DNA from: DATKMG01 sp035541995
GTDB taxonomy: Bacteria > Acidobacteriota > Terriglobia > Versatilivoradales > Versatilivoraceae
Reading direction: 5' to 3'
Length of the DNA stretch: 8,482 nt
Assembly (NCBI GenBank): GCA_035541995.1
Contig: DATKMG010000375.1
Location: forward strand, 1-8,482
In this document: positions 1-5,163 of the stretch, piece by piece
Numbering within the stretch: position 1 is the first letter of the stretch
Layout of the letters: every line of letters begins with the position of its first letter
Made by a program: the position numbers and the translations under genes
Notes under the pieces: model-generated
What the model was told of the DNA's origin: nothing
The model's database searches: none
The model's input: only the letters and a program-made list of their open reading frames with translations

Positions 1-2
1 CG

Positions 3-386
3 GCCATGTGGAACCCTCTGGACGCCACGCTCATCGGTTTGACCGTCCAAGTAAGTGCCTCCCGCTGGGCTACAGATTTCAATCTGCAGATAGACCCGCG
101 TGACGTCTTTTTTAAGGCCAATGGCAGCAAGTGGGAATGCGGCCTCGACATCTGGTTGGTGCAGATCGATTCCAAGGAACATCATCTCGACACACTAGGT
201 CGGGTTGCCAACCTGAGCGTGGACCAATCCACATATGAGCATGATCTTCAAGCCAGGGTATTGCCCCTCACATTTCCTTTGAAACTGCTCCCTGAGACCC
301 GGCTGGTGCGAGTCCTGGTCCGCGATATACACACGGGTGCTTTGGGCTCAGTCACCATTCCGACAAAGCGAATGGTTTCCGGGTGA
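3..386 (+). CDS. VWFA-related (acidobacterial type) protein, C-terminal part; 5' end outside window
   Basis: The reading frame is open from the window edge to a TGA at 384-386. The ATG at position 6 is probably internal, because what follows looks like the end of a longer protein and no ribosome binding site can be judged. About 127 residues are visible. Their layout fits the C-terminal beta-rich segment of VWFA-related proteins of the TIGR03436 type: a region like 'GKW.C.LDI.LVQID' (about residues 40-57), then 'LTFPLKLLPETRLVRVLVRD' followed by a 'TGALGSVTIP' ending. The VWA fold itself would lie upstream and is not seen. Family members are usually predicted to be exported or surface-associated and have no defined reaction. 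The assignment rests on pattern recognition of the tail only. It is the main clue to an Acidobacteriota origin. The gene is followed by 255 bases before the next start. Confidence 0.7.
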   Translation, partial: AMWNPLDATLIGLTVQVSASRWATDFNLQIDPRDVFFKANGSKWECGLDIWLVQIDSKEHHLDTLGRVANLSVDQSTYEHDLQARVLPLTFPLKLLPETRLVRVLVRDIHTGALGSVTIPTKRMVSG

Positions 387-503
387 CCCGGACCTGGCTT
401 GCGGCGATGACAGGTATCTTCTCTCCCCTTAGTCGATTGGCTGAGCTGTAAAGATCAATTCTCCCCTCCCCTCCACATAATCCAGTTAACTGCTGACGCG
501 ATG

Positions 504-532
504 TTGACGATTATCAATACGGGGGAGAATAT
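504..532 (+). promoter_or_regulatory. possible sigma70-like promoter for the 642-2093 gene
   Basis: A TTGACG hexamer at 504-509 matches the -35 consensus at five of six positions. It is followed after 17 bases by GAATAT at 527-532, which matches the -10 consensus at only three positions, although these include the important A at position 2 and T at position 6. Transcription would start near 538-540, so the RNA would carry an approximately 100-base leader containing the hairpins described separately. The -10 is weak and the call is an inference. Confidence 0.25.
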
Positions 533-638
533 CGAGCCCCGCTAAGCCTGGATGCCGGGAACAGGCTAAGACCGACTGTCCCTTCGGGGAGTGATCCCTG
601 TCATCTGCTGACAGCCAGTTGACTCTCCGCACCAACTG
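520..638 (+). promoter_or_regulatory. structured leader: tandem small hairpins before the membrane-protein gene
   Basis: This 387-641 gap holds a run of perfect short stems: CGGGG/CCCCG at 520-524 and 537-541; AGCCTG/CAGGCT at 545-550 and 562-567; TCCC/GGGA closing a TTCG tetraloop at 579-590; CTGTCA/TGACAG at 598-603 and 609-614; and CAGTTG/CAACTG at 616-621 and 633-638. The last stem ends three bases before the ATG at 642, and no Shine-Dalgarno sequence is visible there. A palindrome (CAGTTAACTG) also sits at 483-492. If the proposed promoter is real, the last four stems would be in the 5' UTR. I do not recognise a known riboswitch or small RNA. It could be a cis-regulatory RNA, an independent RNA, or coincidence of short stems. 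Confidence 0.35.
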
Positions 639-641
639 CCT

Positions 642-2093
642 ATGCCTGATCACTATCGCCCTTCTAAGCAAGAGGAAAAAAGCCTCGCCGAACGGAACGC
701 CGGAAAATTTTCCAACGTCATGTACCGCACCCAACGTTCCAATGCTGCAAAGCAGGATCCAGGGGTCGAGAAGAGTGCTGAACAGAAGAGGTTAGAGGAT
801 CAACAGCGCGCCGAGGAATTTGAGATCCATATTGAAAACTTGAAGCACGAGGCCATCAAGCAGTTCGACAAGGAACTCTATGATGAATGTATCGGGACAT
901 TCCAGTATCTATGCGAACTGGACCCCAACAACCAGACCTTGAGAGACTACCGGGAACTTTGCGAAAAGCTGACCGGGGGAACCGTTCCCCACCTACCCGA
1001 GCAGATAAGTAGCGCCGGCCACCCATTCCAGGCAATAGGGTCTTTGAATGGACTGGGAACTGCAGATAAATTCGCTAAGGATCCTTCTCCCGAAAAAACA
1101 GCTATTAAGGTGAATGACAAGCGTTCATGCGAGTTAAATGCGGGTCATAGGCCTGGGGGATTTGAAGACAGTCCTTTAGCAGAATTATCAGACAAGAGCG
1201 AGATCCTCGAGATCCCGGATTTCGACACTGAACCTCCCAGTGGAGGGCACACAGGCGAGAAGGTGACTCGGCCAATGGTACCTGGCGCCTTCCGCGAGCT
1301 CGTTCTTCGATTCCGTCCAAGGTCATTCAAATTGGTCTTGTCGATTGCCGGGATTCTGGTTTTGGCTGCAATTCTGGGATTACCGTCGTGGTTCCATCGG
1401 TGGCAGGAATTCCAGACTCCTACACCTATGCAGCCGATTGGACGGAGAGATTCTCAACCACCTCAAGAATCGCATATATCACCCAGCCAAACAGAACCCT
1501 CTACCACTTTGCCTGGAAAAGCCGAAAAGTCCAATGCAACCGAACGGTATGTCAGTCCATCCGATAACATTGCGGTCAGCCATTCCAGTCAAGTTCTAGA
1601 TGTCGAGCCGCAGAGTAAGAGACCTCCGGCCTCAAAGACCAACAGCCCCCTTGATACGGCTGCACAAGCCAGAGAAATGGCTCGTAACGGAAATACCGTA
1701 GAAGCCCGCGAGGTTTTTTCTTCTTTACTTGAACGATCACGACATGAAGACTCCTTTCCACTGTCTCCTGAGGCGCTTGAAGAGGAAATCAAGAAGCTGG
1801 ATCTTGAAAGTTATCCGGTCATTCACGATCACTTCCTCGGAAGCTGTAGGGGCCTATTGGAGTTCAACTCTTACTGGATTGCTTTCGAACCCACCGGGGA
1901 AGGCCGCCACAGGTTCAGAACGAGTCTGAAGGAAACTCAACTAGGTGAACCGGGCGGCAAACTCAGGATCTTTGTCGGGCAAAGAGTCTATCGGTTTGAG
2001 TCGGGTGCGGGCACCAGCAACGTGGATAGGAGGCAGAGGCTCAGGGCCATTTATCGGGCCATCACCAGCCGAAGCAAAGGAAATCCTGAGTGA
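642..2093 (+). CDS. single-pass membrane protein with TPR-like N-terminus and C-terminal 'GSC.G.L' beta domain, function unknown
   Basis: The protein has 483 residues. Residues 1-60 are polar and charged. Residues 62-110 look like a single TPR-like helical hairpin ('KQFDKELYDECIGTFQYLC', then 'ELDPNN'). Residues 110-220 are low in hydrophobicity and probably disordered. One clear transmembrane helix lies at about 229-249, preceded by the basic 'RFRPRSFK', so the N-terminus should be cytoplasmic and the C-terminal half outside. A Pro/Ser/Thr-rich linker (255-335) leads to a second TPR-like helix pair (337-365) and a beta-rich module (about 391-455) with 'HDHFLGSCRGLLEF' and 'LRIFVGQRVYRF'. That module resembles a small domain found on acidobacterial TPR and kinase-linked proteins. 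The ATG at 642 is the first in-frame ATG after the TGA at 609-611; no good Shine-Dalgarno precedes it, and the next ATG is at 720. I see no enzymatic motif. A role in sensing or in scaffolding a surface complex is only a guess. Confidence 0.8.
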   Translation: MPDHYRPSKQEEKSLAERNAGKFSNVMYRTQRSNAAKQDPGVEKSAEQKRLEDQQRAEEFEIHIENLKHEAIKQFDKELYDECIGTFQYLCELDPNNQTLRDYRELCEKLTGGTVPHLPEQISSAGHPFQAIGSLNGLGTADKFAKDPSPEKTAIKVNDKRSCELNAGHRPGGFEDSPLAELSDKSEILEIPDFDTEPPSGGHTGEKVTRPMVPGAFRELVLRFRPRSFKLVLSIAGILVLAAILGLPSWFHRWQEFQTPTPMQPIGRRDSQPPQESHISPSQTEPSTTLPGKAEKSNATERYVSPSDNIAVSHSSQVLDVEPQSKRPPASKTNSPLDTAAQAREMARNGNTVEAREVFSSLLERSRHEDSFPLSPEALEEEIKKLDLESYPVIHDHFLGSCRGLLEFNSYWIAFEPTGEGRHRFRTSLKETQLGEPGGKLRIFVGQRVYRFESGAGTSNVDRRQRLRAIYRAITSRSKGNPE

Positions 2094-2097
2094 GCAT

Positions 2098-2135
2098 CGT
2101 CCGGGTATTCGCCTGGCCCAAAAGGTCACCGGACG
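2098..2135 (+). repeat. hairpin just after the membrane-protein gene, possible transcription end
   Basis: A perfect 7-bp stem, CGTCCGG (2098-2104) and CCGGACG (2129-2135), begins five bases after the stop codon, with a 24-base loop. No T-tract follows on the plus strand, so it is not a standard intrinsic terminator. It might stabilise the mRNA 3' end or be incidental. Confidence 0.25.
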
Positions 2136-2214
2136 CAGGCACGAGAGTTCACGGTGGAATGGCGTCCTTCAAGTATTCTGAGCTTTTTGCCACCTCTCTC
2201 CTGATAATACTCCC

Positions 2215-2357
2215 AATGTGGGAGCCGATCTCCGAGCGGCGGTCATCCTTTGGCCGATGACGTCCCCGAGGCGGGTGACGTCGGTCACACGCGCGCCTCC
2301 CACCTTGACATTTTCATGTTGCAGAGCGCCCCACCGAGGGGTATGTGAGATTTTCAT
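2215..2357 (+). repeat. composite repeat copy A, left block
   Basis: This block aligns with 4618-4775 in the same orientation at roughly 80% identity by hand alignment, apart from a 15-base gap after 'gtgggagccgatc'. Shared landmarks in order are 'gtgggagccgatc', 'cgagcggcg', 'cctttggccgatgacgt', 'caccttgacatt' and a terminal 'gagattttcat'. No coding function is evident: the open frames across it translate to Arg/Ala-rich sequence typical of repeats. It lies in the gap between two convergent genes (2094-2519). Confidence 0.8.
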
Positions 2358-2371
2358 GAGAATCGATTTTT

Positions 2372-2469
2372 GGTAGCCACGGTGACTGCCCTCGGACTGT
2401 AACCGTGGCCATTAATTCCCCTTTGAAAAGCCCACGATTGATTCAACAAGCAAATCAATCGTGGCTACC
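2372..2469. repeat. 98-bp inverted-repeat element between the two blocks of copy A
   Basis: The segment is bounded by perfect 10-bp inverted repeats, GGTAGCCACG (2372-2381) and CGTGGCTACC (2460-2469). Inside it, GCCACGGT (2376-2383) also pairs with ACCGTGGC (2402-2409), and a 12-bp perfect stem occupies 2432-2464. The outer arms can therefore pair with each other or with internal partners. The segment has no counterpart in copy B, where a different sequence fills the same place. It resembles a small non-autonomous palindromic element, but no target-site duplication or protein partner is evident. Confidence 0.65.
2432..2464 (-). terminator. 12-bp perfect hairpin, candidate transcription terminator for the GH-D gene
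   Basis: CCACGATTGATT (2432-2443) pairs perfectly with AATCAATCGTGG (2453-2464) across a 9-base loop. Read on the minus strand it lies about 55 bases after the stop of the 2520-4550 gene and is followed by 'GCTTTTC', a short T-run. The stem is strong, but the T-tract is poor for an intrinsic terminator, and the hairpin belongs to the repeat element at 2372-2469. Its role as a terminator is an inference. Confidence 0.35.
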
Positions 2470-2472
2470 CAT

Positions 2473-2523
2473 GCCATTTTCATCCGCCGTGGTGAACTTG
2501 AAAAGGTCATGGGTCACTCTCAT
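2473..2523 (+). repeat. composite repeat copy A, right block, overlapping the GH-D gene stop codon
   Basis: These 51 bases match 4910-4960 at 46 of 51 positions in the same orientation without gaps. The block starts with 'gccattttcatccgc' and ends with 'cactctcat'. Its last bases contain the TGA (2520-2522, minus strand) that ends the glycosidase gene, so the repeat supplies the gene's terminus. An imperfect stem TGAACT/AGGTCA lies within it and is perfect in copy B. Confidence 0.8.
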
Positions 2524-4550
2524 CGAGTTGGAGTTGCCTCCAGCGTCAGAATTTCGAAGGGCTGCATCGAGATAGCCACAGGTGCGCCGACTTCCGCTTT
2601 GAGAACCGGTTTGAGGGCATCCTCAGCCCATGGACTCTTCAGTGCATACTTCTTAGGGGCATCCTCCGGCAATTCAAGGGCGTTTCGGAGTTCGAGGGAA
2701 TACACTTGATTGCGATCGTCAGGATTTCGCAAAGTGAGAATTCCCTTAAGTGGCGTCCATGAAGCCCAGCCGTAGACTTCGCTCTTTCCCGGGTTCCCGC
2801 CAATCCAATGAGTATCCACCAGCACGGCAGCATTGGCACGCGACCATCGAGCTGCTTCAGCAAGCGTTTTCCAGTCCTGCGACTCCATCCTGCCAGGCAT
2901 GATATAAAGCTCTTGAAGATGAGTACCACTAGCGAAGAATGAACGGATATCTTCTCTCAGTCCCTTTGAGTTGAATCCCGGATTGGCCGGATCGCCATGC
3001 CTGGAATAGCAAACCCCGCAAGTCATCAACGAATTCAAAGGGTACAAGGGGCCTTTGATCACGATATTCTGGTAAGTCTCTTGGTCCCGGTATGTGATCC
3101 AGCGTTGCTGAGCAGTCCCTTTTCCGGTGAAGGCCGTATCCTCACCCTGACGCCAAAGGGAATCAGCGTAGCGCAGCCAGAACGGCGAAGGCCATGAACC
3201 GGTGGTCAGATTGATAAACAGATCGGGAGTTTCTTCGCGTAGTTCCAGCATGAGCTGTCGCATGGCTTCCGTATCAAGGATGAATTCGCCACCGGCTCCG
3301 TTGGCGTACATTCCCGACGCAATACCATCGAATTTGAAGTAATTGACTCCATAGCGATGAATCATGTTCAGGCATTCAGCCTTGAACCGTCCATAGTACA
3401 AAGGTCCGGCCAATGCAAGACCAGCCGCGTTGATTTCAAAGCCTTGCTCACGGCCGTATTTGAGGCGTAGTTCCTTACTATTTCCATAGCCTCCAAACGG
3501 CGAGAGCCAGACTCCGACCCTGGAGCTATAGCTGCGGCACAAATCATTGAGTGCTGCGAAGCCATTCGGGAAACCGGAGTTGAATTGCCATAATGTTTCG
3601 GGGTTGTCCCAACCGTCGTCGATTACCATCGAATCCATGACGACGCCATAGGGCTTGATCAGATTCTCGCCGAAATCCCGTACTGCTTCCAAGCACATCG
3701 GTTCGTTCAATGGCACTCCCTGCCAACAGATATCAAACCAGGCGTTGTAATGAAGGAACGTTCGGTAAGGGTGGGCGCGCTCCCGTTCCAGGTAGTACAG
3801 GAAAGCGCGCCGCCTCTGACCGGTCGGCGCCACCCCCACAACAAAACTCTGAGTGAGGCGTTGGCCCTTGCGGAGCAAGGCATCGCGCTGCATATGGCAA
3901 ACGACACGTCGGCCCGCCCCTGGCCCCAGCACGGAATTTAGGGCCATGGGATCTTCATAGCCCAGGAAAAAGTTGCCTGCTATGACAGGAGACCCATCCA
4001 CCTTCCCGAGAGTTTCCGCTAGGGGAACAGGCTCGTCAAACCAGGTAATCTCACGGACCTTCAGGTCCATTTCGACGGCGAGGACTTCAATCTCCTGCCG
4101 GAGGTAATTGCTGCCGTCTCGTCCGATGACGCGCCACAAGACAGCAAGACGCCCATCGGCCGACCGTAGTCGCAACTCTACGATCTCTGCTGCAATTCGG
4201 TCTGCCATGCAGGCAGCATGGCCATCAGGCGCCAACCGGCTCTCGGTCCACTTTCCGACTGGTTTCATTTCTGAAGCCAGGTAACGGGTACCGTTGGCCA
4301 GGGTAATCTGAAAGACCTCTCCATTTAGACCTATGGATTGTTGAGTCTGTTCGTCACGGACGAAGGCCGATCTAAAACCGCGTCGACCTACACTCCACCC
4401 GGCCGAAATCGTGTTGTTCCCAACCACAAGGTTCTGACCATCGCTCGTGATGTGCATGGGACCTGGTTTGGGGCCCGGGAATTCAACTTCACTCCAGGTT
4501 TGGATAGGAATGCAGATCAATACGAGACAAAGCAAAATCCGATTGTTCAT
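2520..4550 (-). CDS. secreted alpha-galactosidase-like glycoside hydrolase (clan GH-D, GH36/GH27-like)
   Basis: The protein has 676 residues from the ATG at 4550, which is preceded by GGAG with a 7-base spacer and opens directly into a Sec signal peptide ('NNRILLCLVLICIPIQTWS', cleaved near residue 20). Residues about 25-250 form a beta-sandwich domain. Residues about 260-530 are a TIM barrel with landmarks of clan GH-D: 'NAWFDICW' (269-276), 'VIDDGW' (309-314), 'YFKFDG' (404-409) with Asp408 as likely nucleophile, and 'RQGED' (467-471) matching R-x-x-x-D with Asp471 as likely acid/base. A C-terminal beta domain includes 'WSRANAAVLVDTHW' and 'YGWASWTPLKG', typical of a secreted subgroup sometimes labelled 'enterotoxin' in databases. 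The expected role is extracytoplasmic removal of alpha-linked galactose or a related sugar; the exact substrate is not fixed by sequence. The frame stays open 75 codons upstream into repeat DNA, which I do not treat as coding. Confidence 0.82.
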   Translation of the reverse strand: MNNRILLCLVLICIPIQTWSEVEFPGPKPGPMHITSDGQNLVVGNNTISAGWSVGRRGFRSAFVRDEQTQQSIGLNGEVFQITLANGTRYLASEMKPVGKWTESRLAPDGHAACMADRIAAEIVELRLRSADGRLAVLWRVIGRDGSNYLRQEIEVLAVEMDLKVREITWFDEPVPLAETLGKVDGSPVIAGNFFLGYEDPMALNSVLGPGAGRRVVCHMQRDALLRKGQRLTQSFVVGVAPTGQRRRAFLYYLERERAHPYRTFLHYNAWFDICWQGVPLNEPMCLEAVRDFGENLIKPYGVVMDSMVIDDGWDNPETLWQFNSGFPNGFAALNDLCRSYSSRVGVWLSPFGGYGNSKELRLKYGREQGFEINAAGLALAGPLYYGRFKAECLNMIHRYGVNYFKFDGIASGMYANGAGGEFILDTEAMRQLMLELREETPDLFINLTTGSWPSPFWLRYADSLWRQGEDTAFTGKGTAQQRWITYRDQETYQNIVIKGPLYPLNSLMTCGVCYSRHGDPANPGFNSKGLREDIRSFFASGTHLQELYIMPGRMESQDWKTLAEAARWSRANAAVLVDTHWIGGNPGKSEVYGWASWTPLKGILTLRNPDDRNQVYSLELRNALELPEDAPKKYALKSPWAEDALKPVLKAEVGAPVAISMQPFEILTLEATPTR

Positions 4551-4557
4551 GCCCCAG

Positions 4558-4561
4558 CTCC
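4558..4561 (-). promoter_or_regulatory. ribosome binding site deciding the GH-D gene start
   Basis: GGAG on the minus strand lies 7 bases before the ATG at 4550. It favours this start over the in-frame ATG at 4577, which has only a loose 'GGGGGA' upstream and would put nine extra residues before the signal peptide. It also argues against the frame's first ATG at 4775. Confidence 0.6.
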
Positions 4562-4617
4562 ATGGGTGATTTTCCATGAGGATTCCCCCATTGCACCGCT
4601 CTTGAAAATCCCTTCTT

Positions 4618-4775
4618 AATGTGGGAGCCGATCGTGGGACCGCTGTCCCCCGAGCGGCGATCGTCCTTTGGCCGATGACGTCGCCGCGGCGGGTGACGGC
4701 GAACACACGCGCACCTGCCACCTTGACATTCTCGTGCGATGTGGCGCCCCTCCTACGGGCATGAGAGATTTTCAT
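4618..4775 (+). repeat. composite repeat copy B, left block
   Basis: This block is the counterpart of 2215-2357 and has the same orientation. It carries an extra 15 bases near its start that complete a 42-bp inverted-repeat arm (4621-4662). It ends in 'gagattttcat' like copy A. It sits immediately upstream of the glycosidase gene on the minus strand, so any promoter or leader of that gene must lie in or beyond the repeat. Confidence 0.8.
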
Positions 4776-4894
4776 AAAATTGAAAGCTTCAAGGTGGCCG
4801 CCGCGATCCGCGACCGCTGTCGCTCTGGAGCGGCGGTAGCCCGGTTCAACCTGATCGCCGCTCGGGGGACGGCGGTCCCACGATCGGCTCCCAC
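4621..4894. repeat. 42-bp near-perfect inverted repeat with 190-bp interior
   Basis: The left arm is 4621-4662, starting 'gtgggagccgatcgtggg'. The right arm is 4853-4894, ending 'cacgatcggctcccac'. The arms are reverse complements at 41 of 42 positions; the single difference is an A/G change at the centre of the arm. The left arm belongs to the left block of copy B, while the right arm lies in the central segment specific to copy B. The interior includes a further GC-rich palindromic stretch around 4814-4836. The structure could be the ends of a non-autonomous mobile element or a large cruciform; no transposase is nearby. Confidence 0.8.
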
Positions 4895-4909
4895 GCTGCC
4901 CCCAAGACC

Positions 4910-4960
4910 GCCATTTTCATCCGCGGTGGTGACCTGAAAAAGGTCATGGGGCACTCTCAT
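4910..4960 (+). repeat. composite repeat copy B, right block
   Basis: This block matches 2473-2523 at 46 of 51 positions in the same orientation. It contains a perfect 6-bp hairpin, TGACCT (4930-4935) and AGGTCA (4941-4946), with loop GAAAA. It lies 15 bases beyond the right arm of the 42-bp inverted repeat and is followed within 5 bases by the triplet-rich hairpin at 4966-5026. Confidence 0.8.
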
Positions 4961-4965
4961 GAAAA

Positions 4966-5026
4966 TCGTCCTCGTCGTCGTACTCGTACCCCGCAAGGAA
5001 CCTTTCGAGTACGACGACGAGAACGA
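4966..5026. repeat. long GTC/GAC-triplet hairpin
   Basis: CTCGTCGTCGTACTCG (4971-4986) is a perfect reverse complement of 5006-5021. With one mismatch the stem extends to 20 of 21 pairs, 4966-4986 with 5006-5026, around a 19-base loop (4987-5005). The arms are made of TCG/GAC and GAG triplets, which continue to about 5034. There is no T-tract on either side, so it is not a standard terminator. It lies in the gap between the two minus-strand glycosidase genes and could attenuate or process a joint transcript. Confidence 0.7.
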
Positions 5027-5082
5027 GGACGAGTATAATCCGCTGGATCTTGCCCAATGATCACTCAGGGCGTCACGCCCCC

Positions 5083-5136
5083 ATTTTCATTTTACGTGGC
5101 CTCCCTGCAACGGGCATGAATGGCTCTTATGAAAAT
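5083..5136 (+). repeat. degenerate third copy of the composite repeat (partial)
   Basis: Bases 5083-5119 align without gaps to 4728-4764, the 3' half of the left block of copy B, at 27 of 37 positions, including the exact stretch 'cgggcatga'. The segment is bounded by ATTTTCAT (5083-5090) and its complement ATGAAAAT (5129-5136). It ends 27 bases before the stop codon of the large glycosidase gene. It suggests an older, decayed copy. Confidence 0.5.
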
Positions 5137-5163
5137 CCCTCTATATCAAGAGAACCCGCGTTC

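Noticed and set aside
522..634. tRNA- or tmRNA-like ends: GGGGAGA (522-528) can pair 6 of 7 with TCTCCGC (624-630), followed by ACCA
   Set aside because: There is no GTTCGA-type T-arm next to the 3' strand, the length is wrong for a tRNA, and pairing conflicts with the stem at 616-638.
4577..4775. N-terminal extension of the GH-D enzyme from ATG 4775 or ATG 4577
   Set aside because: The extension is translated repeat DNA and would bury the signal peptide. The ATG at 4550 has GGAG at good spacing and begins directly with the signal sequence.
4668..4996. Open frames on both strands giving Arg/Ala-rich peptides ('RGTAVPR', 'SAPTL')
   Set aside because: They are translations of the inverted-repeat DNA, lack ribosome binding sites and overlap each other.
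4966..5034. Triplet repeats read as a CRISPR-like or tandem array
   Set aside because: There is a single palindrome with one loop, with no repeated units separated by unique spacers.
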